NCBI RefSeq assembly: GCF_000160135.1
Contig: NZ_GG729938.1
Location: 47,118 to 111,117 of the forward strand
Reading direction: 5' to 3'
Length of the DNA stretch: 64,000 bases
DNA from: Oribacterium sp. oral taxon 078 str. F0262
Lineage (GTDB): Bacteria > Bacillota > Clostridia > Lachnospirales > Lachnospiraceae
The position numbers and the translations under genes are program-made. The notes beneath the pieces are model-generated. The model had not been told where the DNA came from. It saw nothing but the letters and a program-made list of their open reading frames with translations, and searched no databases. This document shows, piece by piece, positions 16,991 to 27,755 of this stretch. Within the stretch, counting starts at the first letter, position 1. Every line of letters begins with the position of its first letter.

Positions 16991-18196
16991 ATGAGAAAGA
17001 GATGGGCGGATTTTCTGATTTTGGCGGCGGCATTGGCTTCCGTGGCGTCATTCTCCGCGTCTGCGGCGCAGTGGTCGACGAACAGCACGGGGCAGCAGAT
17101 CTATGTCAATGACAACGGAAGCACAGTGACCAATTCCTGGATCAAGGCGGACAGCGACGGAGCGACGATCTGGTACTATGCGGGAGCCGATGGGACGCTT
17201 CGAAAAGACGGCTGGCAGAGAGTGGGGGAGGATTACTACTATTTCGATGCCAGCGGGAAGATGCAGACAGGATGGGTAGATAATTATATGTATTACTGCG
17301 ATCCGCAGAGCGGGGCGATGAAAACCGGCTGGAGAGAGCTCCCGCTTCCGGATGCCCTGACGGCCGATGGCAAGGCGAAGGGGGGGAGCTACTGGTTTTA
17401 CTTCAGCACGAAGGACGGCGAGAAGTTCCACGCGGGAAGCAGCGAGACGGTGACAAAGACGATCGACGGCGCGGTCTACGGCTTTGATGAGAACGGAGTG
17501 ATGGTCACGGGCTGGGCGGAGACGGAGAGTACGTCTCCGGATATCGCCGGATATATGTACTTTTCGGAGAAGGCGACGGGCTCCCTCAAGCTCGGGCAGC
17601 GCATCGCCGGCACCTGGTATGCCGCTGTCGGTCCGAATAAGGAGGACGGAAGCGGAAATGTAGAGTGGTTCTACCTGAAGAGCAACGGGCATCCGGCGGC
17701 GGGGAGCGCGGATATCTACGATGTCCAGAGGATCAACGGGAAGCGCTACCTCTTTAACGACAAGGGAAATCCCGTCTACGGCATTCAGAGGGGGAAGAGC
17801 GCGGAGGACGGCCCGGACAGCTATTATTATTGCGGAAGCTCCAAAAACGACTGTTCCGTAAAGACCGGAAAGATGACGCTCACGCAGGACAATGGGGAGA
17901 GGATCTCCTGCTACTTCGAGAGCAGCGGAAAGGGGCTCACCGGAGTCAGGGACAATTCCCTCTATTATAACGGTAAGCTCCAGAAGGCCGAGAAGGACAT
18001 CCGCTACCAGAAAGCCACGCTCCCCAATGGGAGCACCTATGTGGTCAATGAGAACGGGCGAATCATGAAGAACCGGAAAAATTATAAGGACGGAAACGGC
18101 ATCAAGTGGACGAGCGATGCCTCGGGAAAGCTGGTTCAGGATGAGGGGCTCGAGGCGCTTGAGCTGAGCTCTCCGGAAATCACGGATCTAAGCTGA
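16991..18196 (+). CDS. Secreted cell-wall-binding repeat protein
   Basis: A 401-residue exported protein with signal peptide DFLILAAALASVASFSASAA. Almost the whole mature chain is made of about 20-residue aromatic/glycine repeats of the choline/glucan-binding type: IWYYAGADGTLRKDGWQ, YYYFDASGKMQTGWVD, MYYCDPQSGAMKTGW, GYMYFSEKATGSLKLGQ. These beta-hairpin repeats bind teichoic-acid choline or polysaccharide in the wall. No catalytic domain is visible, so it is a wall-attached protein of unknown job. ATG 16991 is chosen because TTGGAGG precedes it. A related protein is at 35,276. Confidence 0.8.
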   Translation: MRKRWADFLILAAALASVASFSASAAQWSTNSTGQQIYVNDNGSTVTNSWIKADSDGATIWYYAGADGTLRKDGWQRVGEDYYYFDASGKMQTGWVDNYMYYCDPQSGAMKTGWRELPLPDALTADGKAKGGSYWFYFSTKDGEKFHAGSSETVTKTIDGAVYGFDENGVMVTGWAETESTSPDIAGYMYFSEKATGSLKLGQRIAGTWYAAVGPNKEDGSGNVEWFYLKSNGHPAAGSADIYDVQRINGKRYLFNDKGNPVYGIQRGKSAEDGPDSYYYCGSSKNDCSVKTGKMTLTQDNGERISCYFESSGKGLTGVRDNSLYYNGKLQKAEKDIRYQKATLPNGSTYVVNENGRIMKNRKNYKDGNGIKWTSDASGKLVQDEGLEALELSSPEITDLS

Positions 18197-18425
18197 AAAC
18201 GCGGATTCCGCAGAGAAGGGCATGCCGGTTTAAGTCTAAATGGGGAAACGCCGCTTTGCAGGAAGCAGGGGAGTCTCTCTGAGAGAGGGACTAAGATAAG
18301 AGAGGCCGCAGGCCGAAGGCGGATAGGCAGGCGGAATATCCGGGATCCTGCGGCTGAAAGATCTCCGCGGACCGCTCCTTCGGAGAGGGAAAGAGCGGGA
18401 AGGGAAAAGAAAGAGGAAAGATCGG

Positions 18426-18454
18426 GGGCGGAGCCAAAAGGCTCCGCCCTTTTC
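18426..18454 (+). terminator. Terminator after cell-wall-binding repeat gene
   Basis: A perfect 10-bp stem GGGCGGAGCC/GGCTCCGCCC with AAAA loop and TTTT. The 229 bp between the stop codon and this stem hold only a minor hairpin (AGTCTCTCT/AGAGGGACT) and no gene. Confidence 0.88.
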
Positions 18455-18538
18455 CCGGGAAAAGAGAGCTGTCAGCTCAGACACGCCCGATTTCGTGTAA
18501 ATTGTTCAAAAAAAAGTGCAATCAGGGCGAGAAAGCGC

Positions 18539-18567
18539 TTGAAATCAAGCTTTCTCTATGGTATCGT
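18539..18567 (+). promoter_or_regulatory. Promoter of the S10 ribosomal operon
   Basis: TTGAAA (18539-18544), 17 bp, TATCGT (18562-18567). This gives a transcript start near 18,574. Confidence 0.6.
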
Positions 18568-18573
18568 AATATG

Positions 18574-18812
18574 CGCTGTGACAGGATAGCGTTGAAACGA
18601 GAGATTACTTTCCGGCGAAATCCGCATGGTATAAGCCGTGGAAGAGAACTCCGTGGAGCGAATGTCAAGTTAGAAAACTGACGGCAGGTCACTGTACTAC
18701 AATTCAATCCGCCCTACAGCAGGCGGAGCTGTGTGTCTGAGCTATGACACGCACGGACACGTGTACAGTCACCGACTTATCGTCAAAATTTCGATAGGAG
18801 GCGACTTTTTTT
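18574..18812 (+). promoter_or_regulatory. About 240-nt structured leader of the S10 operon
   Basis: Between the promoter and rpsJ are several hairpins, including TCCGCC/GGCGGA near 18,708-18,727 and GTGTC/GACAC near 18,733-18,750. It ends in the site TAGGAGGCGA. Position and length fit an autoregulatory leader, as L4 provides in Gammaproteobacteria. I do not recognise the known L4-binding structure, so the mechanism is inferred. Confidence 0.45.
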
Positions 18813-19130
18813 ATGGCAGGTCAGGTAATGAGAATCACCCTCAAGGCGTATGAGCACAGCCTTGTGGACGAGTCGGCGGCAAAGATTGTGGAGAGCTGCA
18901 GGAAGACCGGAGCACAGGTCTCCGGACCGGTACCCCTTCCCACGAGGAAGGAGGTCGTGACGATCCTCCGCGCGGTGCACAAGTACAAGGACTCCAGAGA
19001 GCAGTTTGAGCAGAGGACGCATAAGAGGCTGATCGATGTCATCAGCCCGAACCAGAAGACCATGGATGCGCTTCAGAGACTGGAGATGCCGGCCGGCGTA
19101 TTTGTCAACATCAAGATGAAGGCAAAATGA
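18813..19130 (+). CDS. rpsJ: 30S ribosomal protein S10
   Basis: 105 residues, first gene of the superoperon. [18 protein letters not shown] is the conserved core and [12 protein letters not shown] the loop that reaches the head of the 30S subunit. S10 also acts as NusE with NusB in antitermination. The segment [12 protein letters not shown] departs from the more usual SPHVNKDSREQ. Confidence 0.97.
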   Translation: MAGQVMRITLKAYEHSLVDESAAKIVESCRKTGAQVSGPVPLPTRKEVVTILRAVHKYKDSREQFEQRTHKRLIDVISPNQKTMDALQRLEMPAGVFVNIKMKAK

Positions 19131-19175
19131 TTCTAGTATGAACCCTTCGGGGTTCCGCTGTAGAAAGGAGAAAAG

Positions 19176-19805
19176 ATGAAGAAAGCGATCCTCGCAATTA
19201 AGGTGGGCATGACACAGATCTGGGATGAGAACGGTATTCTGATCCCTGTGACGGTGCTCCAGGCAGGACCCTGCGTGGTAACGCAGGTGAAGACGCTTGA
19301 GAATGACGGCTATAAGGCGGTTCAGGTGGGATTCCAGGACAAGAGAGAGAGGCTTGTAAATCGGCCGGAGAAGGGGCAGTTCGACAAGGCGGGTGTGCCC
19401 TGCAAGAGATTTGTCCGCGAGTTCCGCTTCGAGAATTCCGAGGAATATAAGCCAAAGGACGAGATCAAGGCGGATATCTTCGCCGCGGGAGACAAGGTCG
19501 ATGTGACGGCGGTCTCCAAGGGAAAGGGCTTCCAGTCCGCGATCAGAAAGTACGGCCAGCACAGAGGACCGATGGCGCACGGCTCCAAGTTCCACCGCCA
19601 CCAGGGCTCCAACGGAACCTCCGCGACACCGTCGAGAGTCCTTCCGGGGAAGGGGATGCCCTCTCACATGGGCGCGGTCAGAGTGACGACGCAGAACCTC
19701 AGCGTGGTGAGAGTGGATGCCGAGAACGGGCTGATCCTGATAAAGGGAGCGGTTCCGGGACCGAAGAAGGCGCTTGTTACCGTAAAAGAAGCGGTAAAGG
19801 CCTGA
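19176..19805 (+). CDS. rplC: 50S ribosomal protein L3
   Basis: 209 residues. [17 protein letters not shown] opens the protein, and [19 protein letters not shown] with GKGMPSHMG forms the long loop that reaches toward the peptidyl-transferase centre. Starts 45 bp after rpsJ behind AGAAAGGAG; one of the primary 23S binding proteins. Confidence 0.97.
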   Translation: MKKAILAIKVGMTQIWDENGILIPVTVLQAGPCVVTQVKTLENDGYKAVQVGFQDKRERLVNRPEKGQFDKAGVPCKRFVREFRFENSEEYKPKDEIKADIFAAGDKVDVTAVSKGKGFQSAIRKYGQHRGPMAHGSKFHRHQGSNGTSATPSRVLPGKGMPSHMGAVRVTTQNLSVVRVDAENGLILIKGAVPGPKKALVTVKEAVKA

Positions 19806-19826
19806 GACGGAAGGAGGAAGAGATAA

Positions 19827-20447
19827 ATGGCTATCGTATCGGTTTTTGATATGCAGGGGAAGGAAGTCGGAAAGATGGAGTTAAATGACGCCGTCTTTGC
19901 CGCCCCCATCAATGAGCACCTTCTTCATCTGGCAGTGGTGGCACAGCTGGCCAACCGCCGTCAGGGGACCAAGAAGGCACTGACCCGGGCCGAGGTTTCC
20001 GGAGGCGGAAGAAAGCCCTGGAGGCAGAAGGGAACGGGCCACGCGAGACAGGGATCCATCCGCGCTCCGCAGTGGAAGGGCGGCGGAGTTGTCTTCGCCC
20101 CGACTCCGAGGGACTACAGGAAGGACCTGAACAAGAAAGAGAAGAGGGCGGCTCTCAAGGCGGCTCTCTCCAATGCCGTCGCGGATCAGAAGCTGGTCGT
20201 CGTGGACTCCATCCATTTCGATGAGATCAAGACGAAGAAGTTCCAGGCCATGCTGGATGCCCTGAAGCTCAAAAAGGCTTTCGTGCTTCTGGATCAGAAT
20301 GATGAGAAGACGATTCTCTCCGCGAGAAATATCGAGGATGTGAAGACAGCACAGGTCAATGAGATCAATGTCTACGATGTCATGAAGTACGGCACGGTCC
20401 TCGCGACGAAAGCCGCGCTGGAAAAGCTTGAGGAGGTATACGCATAA
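19827..20447 (+). CDS. rplD: 50S ribosomal protein L4
   Basis: 206 residues. [17 protein letters not shown] and [15 protein letters not shown] make up the extended loop lining the exit tunnel, where macrolide-resistance changes usually arise. It is the candidate autoregulator of the operon leader. Its stop overlaps the rplW start by one base (TAATG). Confidence 0.97.
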   Translation: MAIVSVFDMQGKEVGKMELNDAVFAAPINEHLLHLAVVAQLANRRQGTKKALTRAEVSGGGRKPWRQKGTGHARQGSIRAPQWKGGGVVFAPTPRDYRKDLNKKEKRAALKAALSNAVADQKLVVVDSIHFDEIKTKKFQAMLDALKLKKAFVLLDQNDEKTILSARNIEDVKTAQVNEINVYDVMKYGTVLATKAALEKLEEVYA

Positions 20448-20746
20448 TGGCAGATCTGAAATATTACGACGTAATCCTTCGCCCGCTCGTGACGGAGAAG
20501 TCCATGTCTGAGATGGCGGATAAGAAGTATGCCTTCTATGTCAATCCGGACGCGAATAAGACGCAGGTCAAGGAAGCGGTGGAGAAGATGTTCGACGGCG
20601 TAAAGGTAAAGACCGTCAACACGATGAACCTGAAGGGCAAGAAGAAGAGAAGAGGCATGGTCATCGGAAGAACCTCCGCGAAGAAGAAGGCGATCGTCAC
20701 GCTGACGAAGGACTCCAAGGAGATCGAGGTCTTCACCGGACTGTAA
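20447..20746 (+). CDS. rplW: 50S ribosomal protein L23
   Basis: 99 residues. [14 protein letters not shown] is the family opening, followed by a KGKKKRRG basic loop. L23 sits at the tunnel exit and docks trigger factor and SRP. It is translationally coupled to rplD. Confidence 0.97.
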   Translation: MADLKYYDVILRPLVTEKSMSEMADKKYAFYVNPDANKTQVKEAVEKMFDGVKVKTVNTMNLKGKKKRRGMVIGRTSAKKKAIVTLTKDSKEIEVFTGL

Positions 20747-20840
20747 GCGTCCGCCGGCGAGGCGGGGATCGCTGATACATTGAGAGCCGCGTGAAAAAAT
20801 TTCTCAGCTATACGCGGCACAGAATCAAAGGAGAAAAGTC

Positions 20841-21686
20841 ATGGGTATCAAGACCTATAAAGCTTATACACCGTCCAGAAGGAACATGACCGGTTCTGAT
20901 TTCTCGGAGATCACGAAGAAGAGTCCGGAGAGGTCTCTTCTCTCCAAGAAGAAGAAAAATGCCGGAAGAAACAATCAGGGCAAGATCACGGTCCGCCACC
21001 ACGGGGGCGGAAACCGGCAGAAATACAGGATCATCGATTTCAAGCGGAATAAAAAGGACGGCGCCGTCGCGACGGTCATCGGGATCGAGTACGATCCGAA
21101 CCGCTCCGCGAATATCGCGCTTTTGTCCTATGAGGACGGGACGAAGGCCTATATTCTCGCGCCGAACGGCCTCACAGACGGGATGAAGGTCATGTCCGGC
21201 CCGCAGGCAGAGGCGAAGGTCGGAAACTGTCTCCCGCTTTCCGCTGTCCCTGTCGGAGCTGAGATCCACGCGATTGAGCTTATCCCGGGAAGGGGGGCTC
21301 AGCTGGTCCGCTCCGCGGGCAATGCCGCGCAGCTCATGGCGAGAGAGGGCAAGTATGCGACGCTCCGCCTCCCCTCCGGAGAGATGAGGATGGTTCCCAT
21401 CGAGTGCCGGGCGACCATCGGCGCCGTGGGGAACGGAGACCATAATCTCATCCACCTCGGAAAGGCCGGAAGAAAACGGCATATGGGCATCCGCCCCACC
21501 GTCCGCGGCTCCGTCATGAACCCGAACGATCACCCGCACGGAGGCGGAGAGGGAAGAGCGCCCATCGGAAGACCGGGCCCCTGCACTCCCTGGGGCAAGC
21601 CTGCTCTTGGCCTTAAGACCAGGAACCGGAAGAAGGCTTCCAACAAGCTGATCGTAAGAAGACGTGACGGCAGAGCTATCAAGTAA
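20841..21686 (+). CDS. rplB: 50S ribosomal protein L2
   Basis: 281 residues. [19 protein letters not shown] is the RNA-binding N-terminal region. [17 protein letters not shown] near residue 230 carries the conserved histidine close to the peptidyl-transferase centre. The 94-bp gap before it contains a GCCGCGT/ACGCGGC hairpin, one of the few large gaps in this part of the operon and possibly a processing site. Confidence 0.98.
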   Translation: MGIKTYKAYTPSRRNMTGSDFSEITKKSPERSLLSKKKKNAGRNNQGKITVRHHGGGNRQKYRIIDFKRNKKDGAVATVIGIEYDPNRSANIALLSYEDGTKAYILAPNGLTDGMKVMSGPQAEAKVGNCLPLSAVPVGAEIHAIELIPGRGAQLVRSAGNAAQLMAREGKYATLRLPSGEMRMVPIECRATIGAVGNGDHNLIHLGKAGRKRHMGIRPTVRGSVMNPNDHPHGGGEGRAPIGRPGPCTPWGKPALGLKTRNRKKASNKLIVRRRDGRAIK

Positions 21687-21706
21687 TTGAGGAGGAGACA
21701 GAGAAT

Positions 21707-21985
21707 ATGGCACGTTCCATTAAAAAAGGACCCTTCGCGGACAAGAGCCTCCTGAAGGCAGTGGACGCGTTGAATGCGCAGAATCAGAAGACCGTCATCA
21801 AGACCTGGTCCCGCCGCTCCACGATCTTCCCGTCCTTTGTCGGCCACACCATCGCGGTTCACGATGGGAGAAAGCATGTCCCGGTGTACATCACGGAGGA
21901 TATGGTCGGACATAAGCTCGGCGAATTCGTCGTCACCAGAACCTACCGCGGACACCACGGAAACGGCGACGAGCGAAAGGCCTGA
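21707..21985 (+). CDS. rpsS: 30S ribosomal protein S19
   Basis: 92 residues. [16 protein letters not shown] at the start and [16 protein letters not shown] at the end are the family signatures. It sits in the 30S head with S13 and contacts the A-site tRNA region. Confidence 0.97.
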   Translation: MARSIKKGPFADKSLLKAVDALNAQNQKTVIKTWSRRSTIFPSFVGHTIAVHDGRKHVPVYITEDMVGHKLGEFVVTRTYRGHHGNGDERKA

Positions 21986-22009
21986 TGGGCTTGAAAGGAG
22001 GAGACACAG

Positions 22010-22399
22010 ATGTCAAAGGGTCACAGATCTCAGATAAAGAGAGAGAGAAACGATAAGAAAGACAAAAGACCTTCCGCAACTCTTTCCTACGCAAGAGTGT
22101 CCGTTCAGAAGGCATGCTTTGTGCTCGACGCCATCCGGGGCAAGGACCTCGCTCAGGCGATCGGCATCGTCAGCTATAACCCGAGATACGCTTCCACTCT
22201 CGTGAAGAAGCTTCTGGAGTCCGCAGCGGCAAACGCGGAGAACAACTGCGAGCTGCAGAGGGATTCCCTCTATGTCGCGGAATGCTTCGCGAATACCGCT
22301 CCCACGATGAAGCGGATTCACCCGAGAGCGCAGGGCAGAGCTTACCGGATCTTAAAGAGAAGCTCGCACATCACCGTCATTTTGGACGAGAAAAAGTAA
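22010..22399 (+). CDS. rplV: 50S ribosomal protein L22
   Basis: 129 residues. The globular part has ESAAANAENN, and the tunnel hairpin lies in PTMKRIHPRAQGRAYRI. The first 20 residues are an unusually basic extension (RSQIKRERNDKKDKRP) compared with the roughly 110-residue norm. Confidence 0.97.
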   Translation: MSKGHRSQIKRERNDKKDKRPSATLSYARVSVQKACFVLDAIRGKDLAQAIGIVSYNPRYASTLVKKLLESAAANAENNCELQRDSLYVAECFANTAPTMKRIHPRAQGRAYRILKRSSHITVILDEKK

Positions 22400-22410
22400 G
22401 GAGGCGTTGA

Positions 22411-23073
22411 ATGGGACAGAAAGTTAATCCGCACGGCATGAGAGTCGGCGTCATCAAGGACTGGAATTCCAAGTGGTACGCTGACAAGAAGAGCTTTTCC
22501 ACCATTCTCATCGAGGATCACCGGATCAGAAGCTTCCTGAAGAAGAGACTCTATTCCGCCAATGTCTCCAGGATCGACATCGAGAGAGCGGCTGAGGACA
22601 AGGTGCGTGTGATCATCTATACCGCAAAGCCCGGCTTCGTCATCGGAAAGGGCGGTGCGGAGATCGAGAAGCTGAGAAAGGATGTTCAGAAGCTCACGGG
22701 CAAGAGCATCTATATCGATATCAAGGAGATCAAGAGGCCGGACCGCGACGCGCAGCTTGTGGCGGAGTCCATCGCGCAGTCCCTGGAGAACCGGATTTCC
22801 TTCCGGAGAGCGTTAAAGCAGGCGATGTCCCGGACCATGAAGTCCGGCGCGCTCGGCATCAAGGCCGCTGTGGGCGGAAGGCTCGGCGGAGCGGATATCG
22901 CGAGAAGGGAGTTCTACAGCGAGGGCACGATCCCGCTCCAGACGCTGAGAGCGGACATCGATTACGGCTTCGCTGAGGCGGCTACCACCTATGGCAGACT
23001 GGGCGTCAAGGTTTGGATTTACAAGGGCGAGGTACTTCCTGCCAAAAAAAATAAGGAAGGGAGCGAGAGATAA
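22411..23073 (+). CDS. rpsC: 30S ribosomal protein S3
   Basis: 220 residues. [17 protein letters not shown] is the opening. The KH domain carries [16 protein letters not shown] near residue 75, and GCIK-type C-terminal signature sequence [21 protein letters not shown] is near residue 165. It binds mRNA at the entry side of the 30S head. Confidence 0.97.
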   Translation: MGQKVNPHGMRVGVIKDWNSKWYADKKSFSTILIEDHRIRSFLKKRLYSANVSRIDIERAAEDKVRVIIYTAKPGFVIGKGGAEIEKLRKDVQKLTGKSIYIDIKEIKRPDRDAQLVAESIAQSLENRISFRRALKQAMSRTMKSGALGIKAAVGGRLGGADIARREFYSEGTIPLQTLRADIDYGFAEAATTYGRLGVKVWIYKGEVLPAKKNKEGSER

Positions 23074-23075
23074 CT

Positions 23076-23507
23076 ATGTTAATGCCTAAGAGAACGAAAT
23101 TCCGCAAGCAGATGCGCGGCAGAATGACCGGAAAGGCTACAAGAGGAAATAAAGTCAGCCACGGTGAGTTCGGTATTGTCGCTCTGGAGCCCTGCTGGAT
23201 CAAAGCAAATCAGATCGAGGCGGCCCGTGTGGCGCTGACCAGATATATCAAAAGAGGCGGACAGGTCTGGATCGACATCTTCCCGGACAAGCCGATTTCC
23301 GCGAAGCCCCTGGGAGTCCGTATGGGATCCGGAAAGGGCGCGGTGGAATTCTGGGTGGCGGTCGTGAAGCCGGGCAGAGTCCTCTTCGAGATCGCCGGAG
23401 TCCCGGAGGAACTGGCGAGAGAGGCCCTGAGGCTCGCATCCCACAAGCTTCCCTGCAACTGCAAGATCGTTGCGAAGGCAGATCTGGAAGGCGGTGATAA
23501 GGAATGA
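23076..23507 (+). CDS. rplP: 50S ribosomal protein L16
   Basis: 143 residues, start [12 protein letters not shown] as in most Firmicutes. The region [16 protein letters not shown] is the conserved core next to the A site, and [10 protein letters not shown] is also typical. It begins 2 bp after rpsC and overlaps rpmC by 4 bp. Confidence 0.97.
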   Translation: MLMPKRTKFRKQMRGRMTGKATRGNKVSHGEFGIVALEPCWIKANQIEAARVALTRYIKRGGQVWIDIFPDKPISAKPLGVRMGSGKGAVEFWVAVVKPGRVLFEIAGVPEELAREALRLASHKLPCNCKIVAKADLEGGDKE

Positions 23508-23707
23508 AGAAGAATACATACTTAGAGGAGCTGAAGGCAAAGAGCGCCGAGCAGCTGAATGCGGAGCTTGTGTCTGCCAAGAAGGAGCTTTTTAAGCTGA
23601 GATTCCAGAACGCCACGAATCAGCTCAGCGATACGGCAAAGATCACGGAGGTTCGCAGAAACATCGCAAGAATCCAGACCGTTATCACCGAGAAGGCGAA
23701 AGCGTGA
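23504..23707 (+). CDS. rpmC: 50S ribosomal protein L29
   Basis: 67 residues, two helices: [16 protein letters not shown] and the basic [18 protein letters not shown]. Start overlaps the rplP stop (ATGA). It lies next to L23 at the tunnel exit. Confidence 0.96.
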   Translation: MKKNTYLEELKAKSAEQLNAELVSAKKELFKLRFQNATNQLSDTAKITEVRRNIARIQTVITEKAKA

Positions 23708-23724
23708 GAAGGGAGAGCGAAAGA

Positions 23725-23979
23725 ATGGAGAGAAATCTGAGAAAGACCCGCACCGGCAAGGTTGTCAGTGCCAGGATGGACAAGACCATTGTCATCGCCA
23801 TCGAAGATCACATGAAGCACCCCCTGATCGGAAAGATCGTGAAGCGGACCGTGAAGATCTACGCCCACGACGAGAAGAACGAGGCCGGAGAGGGAGATAC
23901 GGTGAAGGTTATGGCCACAAGACCCCTTTCCAAGACCAAGAGATGGAGACTGGTCTCTGTGCTTGAGAAAGCGAAGTAA
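23725..23979 (+). CDS. rpsQ: 30S ribosomal protein S17
   Basis: 84 residues from ATG 23725; an upstream in-frame GTG at 23,704 would add seven non-conserved residues and overlap rpm[20 protein letters not shown] is the family opening of this OB-fold 16S-binding protein. Confidence 0.95.
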   Translation: MERNLRKTRTGKVVSARMDKTIVIAIEDHMKHPLIGKIVKRTVKIYAHDEKNEAGEGDTVKVMATRPLSKTKRWRLVSVLEKAK

Positions 23980-23999
23980 GGAGCAGGGAGGGAGCAGAT

Positions 24000-24368
24000 A
24001 TGATTCAGCAGGAAACAAGACTCAGGGTTGCTGACAACACAGGTGCCAGAGAGCTTCTCTGCATTCGCGTCATGGGCGGATCGACCAGAAGATACGCCGC
24101 TGTCGGAGATACCGTAGTCGCTTCCGTAAAGGACGCGATCCCCGGAGGACAGGTGAAGAGAGGCGATGTCGTGAAGGCTGTGGTTGTCCGCACCGTGGAC
24201 GCCATCCGCAGGAAGGACGGCAGCTATATCCGCTTCGATGAGAATGCGGCGGTCATCCTGAAGGAGGACAACACACCGAAGGGAACCCGTATCTTTGGAC
24301 CGGTGGCAAGAGAGCTTCGCGATCACGGCTACATGAAGATCGTCTCCCTCGCTCCGGAAGTATTATAA
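24000..24368 (+). CDS. rplN: 50S ribosomal protein L14
   Basis: 122 residues. [18 protein letters not shown] and [20 protein letters not shown] are nearly invariant. It forms part of the intersubunit bridge with 16S helix 14. First gene of what is classically the spc operon; no internal promoter is seen. Confidence 0.98.
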   Translation: MIQQETRLRVADNTGARELLCIRVMGGSTRRYAAVGDTVVASVKDAIPGGQVKRGDVVKAVVVRTVDAIRRKDGSYIRFDENAAVILKEDNTPKGTRIFGPVARELRDHGYMKIVSLAPEVL

Positions 24369-24380
24369 GGAGGTCGCCGG

Positions 24381-24686
24381 ATGCGAAGAATCAGAAAAGA
24401 CGATATGGTGAAGATCATCGCCGGAAAGGACAGCGGCAGGCAGGGCAAGGTGCTCTCCTTCGATCCGGAGTCCAATAAGGTAGTGGTAGAGGGCTGCAAC
24501 ATGGTGACAAAGCACCAGAAGCCGGGCGCAAACAATGCGCAGGGCGGTATCGTGAAGAAGGAAGCCGCTCTGGACGCTTCGAACGTCATGCTCCTTGTGG
24601 ACGGCCAGCCGACCAGAGTGGGCTTCCGCATCGAGAACGGCCGGAAGGTCAGAGTGGCGAAGCGGACCGGGAAGGTCATAGACTAA
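24381..24686 (+). CDS. rplX: 50S ribosomal protein L24
   Basis: 101 residues with an N-terminal KOW motif ([18 protein letters not shown]). It is an early assembly protein at the 5' domain of 23S rRNA. GGAGGTCGCC precedes the ATG. Confidence 0.97.
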   Translation: MRRIRKDDMVKIIAGKDSGRQGKVLSFDPESNKVVVEGCNMVTKHQKPGANNAQGGIVKKEAALDASNVMLLVDGQPTRVGFRIENGRKVRVAKRTGKVID

Positions 24687-24706
24687 GGGGAAGGAGGAAG
24701 GAAAGC

Positions 24707-25246
24707 GTGTCCAGATTAAAAGAGATTTACAATACAGAGATCAAAGAAGCTCTCAGGAAGAAGTTCAACTACGGAAACGTGAATGAGATCCCGAAGCTCG
24801 AGAAGATCGTCATCAATATGGGCGTCGGAGAGGCGAAGGAGAACTCCAAGGTCCTGGACAGCGCGGTGAGAGATCTGGAGATCATCACCGGACAGCACGC
24901 CGTCACCACGAAGGCGAAGAAGTCCGTCGCGAACTTCAAGATCAGAGAGGGACAGGCCATCGGATGCAAGGTCACTCTCCGCGGTGAGAGGATGTATGAG
25001 TTTGCGGACCGCCTGATCAATCTCGCTCTCCCCCGTGTCAGAGACTTCCGCGGTGTCAATCCGAACGCCTTTGACGGCAGAGGAAATTACGCCCTCGGGA
25101 TCAAGGAGCAGATCATCTTTCCGGAGATCGAGTTCGATAAGGTGGACAAGGTGAGAGGAATGGATGTCATCTTCGTCACAAGCGCAAGATCCGACGAGGA
25201 GGCCAGAGAGCTCCTGACACTGTTCAATATGCCGTTTGCGAAGTAA
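24707..25246 (+). CDS. rplE: 50S ribosomal protein L5
   Basis: 179 residues from GTG 24707. [17 protein letters not shown] and the C-terminal [19 protein letters not shown] are diagnostic. It binds 5S rRNA with L18 and touches the P-site tRNA. Confidence 0.97.
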   Translation: MSRLKEIYNTEIKEALRKKFNYGNVNEIPKLEKIVINMGVGEAKENSKVLDSAVRDLEIITGQHAVTTKAKKSVANFKIREGQAIGCKVTLRGERMYEFADRLINLALPRVRDFRGVNPNAFDGRGNYALGIKEQIIFPEIEFDKVDKVRGMDVIFVTSARSDEEARELLTLFNMPFAK

Positions 25247-25258
25247 TCGGAGGGGAAT

Positions 25259-25444
25259 ATGGCGAAATTATCCATGAAGTTAAAGCAGCAGAGACCGGCT
25301 AAGTTTTCTTCCCGGGAGTACAGCAGATGCAAGATCTGCGGAAGACCGCATTCCGTGCTGAGAAAGTACGGGATCTGCCGTGTCTGCTTCCGCGAGCTGG
25401 CCTATAAGGGAGAGATCCCCGGCGTGAGGAAGGCCTCCTGGTAA
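25259..25444 (+). CDS. rpsN: 30S ribosomal protein S14, zinc type
   Basis: 61 residues, the short C+ form. The four zinc ligands sit in [20 protein letters not shown]. The presence of the zinc form places the organism with typical Gram-positive anaerobes. A 113-bp gap follows before rpsH, unusual in this compact stretch. Confidence 0.97.
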   Translation: MAKLSMKLKQQRPAKFSSREYSRCKICGRPHSVLRKYGICRVCFRELAYKGEIPGVRKASW

Positions 25445-25557
25445 TACGGAAGAGGGACAAGAACAGGGGGAACGGGACGCCCGCTTATATTTCGGGAGTC
25501 CGGAAAAGATCGAATCAGAGAGACTAAGTCAGAGAAAGAGAAAGGATATCCGTAATC

Positions 25558-25959
25558 ATGAGTATGAGTGATCCAATCGCAGATATGCTTACAAGAATCC
25601 GCAATGCAAATACCGCGAAGCATGATACCGTCAATATCCCCTCCTCCAGGATGAAGCTTTCCATCGCAGAGATCCTGAAGAACGAGGGATATATCCGGGA
25701 CTATGAGCTGGTGGCGAACGGAAAATTTCAGGACATCAAAATCAGCCTGAAGTACGGCGCCAACAAGAATGAGAAGATCATCGGCGGGATCAAGAAGATC
25801 TCCAAGCCGGGTCTTCGGGTCTATGCCGGGAAGGAGAACATGCCCAGGGTGCTCGGAGGACTTGGCATCGCCATCGTCTCTACGAATCAGGGCGTGATGA
25901 CTGATAGAGAAGCCAGAAAGAGGGGCGTCGGCGGGGAAGTACTGGCATTTGTCTGGTAA
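25558..25959 (+). CDS. rpsH: 30S ribosomal protein S8
   Basis: 133 residues. [18 protein letters not shown] opens it, and [20 protein letters not shown] is the C-terminal signature. S8 is the classical translational repressor of the spc operon in E. coli. It is followed by a 136-bp gap with a CCCCCGG/TCGGGGG hairpin near 25,974-25,991. Confidence 0.97.
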   Translation: MSMSDPIADMLTRIRNANTAKHDTVNIPSSRMKLSIAEILKNEGYIRDYELVANGKFQDIKISLKYGANKNEKIIGGIKKISKPGLRVYAGKENMPRVLGGLGIAIVSTNQGVMTDREARKRGVGGEVLAFVW

Positions 25960-26095
25960 GCGACGATCTCACCCCCGGATCTTCGGGGGAGTCCCGCGGC
26001 CGGGGATTTCGCGGAAGCACTGTCTTTCGCCGGTCCCGGGCTGCGGATTTCTGAAAACAGTTTGCGAACTGAGAATTTAAGAGAGGAGACAGGAT

Positions 26096-26635
26096 ATGTC
26101 ACGTATCGGAAAATTACCGGTAGCGATCCCGGCAGGCGTCACTGTTGAGATCAAGGACAATTATGTAAAGGTGAAGGGGCCGAAGGGGACGCTGGAGCGG
26201 ACATTCGCCCCGGAGATCGGCATAAAGGAAGAGGACGGGCACCTCGTGGTGAGCCGTCCGAATGATAATAAAAAGGAGAAGTCTCTCCACGGCCTGAGCC
26301 GTGCTCTGCTCTTCAACATGGTTGAGGGAGTGCACAAGGGCTATGAGAAGAAGCTCGAGATCAACGGCGTCGGCTACAGGGCCGCAAAGCAGGGGAAGGT
26401 TTTGACCCTCACGCTCGGCTATTCCCACCCGGTGACGATGGAGGATCCGGAGGGGATCGAGACTGCCCTTGAGGGGAGCAATATCGTATACGTCCGGGGC
26501 ATCGACAAGGAAAAGGTCGGACAGTACGCCGCGGAGATCCGCTCTAAGAGAGCGCCGGAGCCCTATAAGGGCAAGGGCATCAAGTATGCTGAGGAGACGA
26601 TTCGCCGCAAGGTCGGAAAGACCGGAAAGAAATAA
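26096..26635 (+). CDS. rplF: 50S ribosomal protein L6
   Basis: 179 residues, two repeated domains. [18 protein letters not shown] is the start. The C-terminal [19 protein letters not shown] contacts the sarcin-ricin loop. Confidence 0.97.
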   Translation: MSRIGKLPVAIPAGVTVEIKDNYVKVKGPKGTLERTFAPEIGIKEEDGHLVVSRPNDNKKEKSLHGLSRALLFNMVEGVHKGYEKKLEINGVGYRAAKQGKVLTLTLGYSHPVTMEDPEGIETALEGSNIVYVRGIDKEKVGQYAAEIRSKRAPEPYKGKGIKYAEETIRRKVGKTGKK

Positions 26636-26653
26636 TCACAGGAGGAAAGTAGA

Positions 26654-27016
26654 ATGGTTAGCAAGAAGAATAAAGCTGAGCTTCGGCGGAAGAAGCACGC
26701 AAGGATCAGAAACCGTTTCTCCGGTACTCCTGAGAGACCCCGTCTTGCGGTTTTCCGCTCTGATAAGCACATGTACGCGCAGATCATCGATGATGCCGTG
26801 GGCAATACCCTCTGCGCCGCCTCTACGCTGGACAAGGATGCGAAGCTTGCGAAGACCGACAATGTCGAAGCCGCAAAATATGTGGGCAAGGCGATCGCCG
26901 AGAAGGCAAAGTCAAAGGGAATCAGCGAGGTGGTCTTTGACCGCGGAGGCTTCCTGTATCACGGAAAGGTCCAGGCGCTTGCGGATGCCGCAAGAGAGGC
27001 CGGACTGGTATTCTAA
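26654..27016 (+). CDS. rplR: 50S ribosomal protein L18
   Basis: 120 residues with a basic N-terminus ([19 protein letters not shown]) that binds 5S rRNA. The C-terminal [20 protein letters not shown] is conserved. Confidence 0.97.
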   Translation: MVSKKNKAELRRKKHARIRNRFSGTPERPRLAVFRSDKHMYAQIIDDAVGNTLCAASTLDKDAKLAKTDNVEAAKYVGKAIAEKAKSKGISEVVFDRGGFLYHGKVQALADAAREAGLVF

Positions 27017-27037
27017 GCGAGAGGAGAAGACAGCAAG

Positions 27038-27547
27038 ATGAAGCGTGAGAAAATTGATGCGAATCAGTTGGAATTAAACGATAATGTCGTCGCCATCAAG
27101 CGCGTCGCCAAGACCGTCAAGGGCGGCCGCACCATGAGATTTTCTGCTCTCGTAGTGGTGGGGGACGGAAACGGACATGTCGGCTGCGGAAAGGGAAAGG
27201 CGACGGAGGTGCCTGAGGCGATCCGGAAGGCCAGAGAGGCCGCTGTGAAGAGCCTCGTCGAGATTCCGGTCAATGATGAGAAATCCGTGCCGCACGACTA
27301 CACCGGAAAGTTCGGCGCCTCCACCGTCCTTCTGAAGAAGGCTCCGGAGGGAACCGGAATTATCGCCGGAGGTCCGGCCCGCATGGTCTGCGAGCTCGCG
27401 GGGATCCGCAACATCCGTACCAAGTCTCTGGGCTCCAACAACAAGACCAATGTGGTTCTTGCGACCCTTCAGGGGCTGACATCCATGAAGACTCCGGAGC
27501 AGTTTGCCGCTCTCCGCGGCAAGACTGTGGCTGAGATCACGGGCTGA
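27038..27547 (+). CDS. rpsE: 30S ribosomal protein S5
   Basis: 169 residues. The double-stranded-RNA-binding fold carries [20 protein letters not shown] and [20 protein letters not shown]. The loop near residues 20-30 is the spectinomycin/ram region. Compact spacing to rplR and rpmD. Confidence 0.97.
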   Translation: MKREKIDANQLELNDNVVAIKRVAKTVKGGRTMRFSALVVVGDGNGHVGCGKGKATEVPEAIRKAREAAVKSLVEIPVNDEKSVPHDYTGKFGASTVLLKKAPEGTGIIAGGPARMVCELAGIRNIRTKSLGSNNKTNVVLATLQGLTSMKTPEQFAALRGKTVAEITG

Positions 27548-27561
27548 GAAGGAGGCAGAAT

Positions 27562-27744
27562 ATGGCAGATAAGTTAAAGATTACATTGGTGAAGTCTCCG
27601 ATCGGTGCGATCCCGAAGCAGCGCGCTACGGTCAAGGCTCTGGGCCTTCGGAAGATCCGTCAGTCCGTGGAGCTCCCGAACAACGGCGCCACAAAGGGCA
27701 TGATTCAGAGAGTCAACCACCTCGTGAAGGTGGAAGAGATTTAA
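27562..27744 (+). CDS. rpmD: 50S ribosomal protein L30
   Basis: 60 residues. [20 protein letters not shown] and [11 protein letters not shown] are family signatures. 11 bp separate it from rplO. Confidence 0.96.
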   Translation: MADKLKITLVKSPIGAIPKQRATVKALGLRKIRQSVELPNNGATKGMIQRVNHLVKVEEI

Positions 27745-27755
27745 GGAGGCATAGA

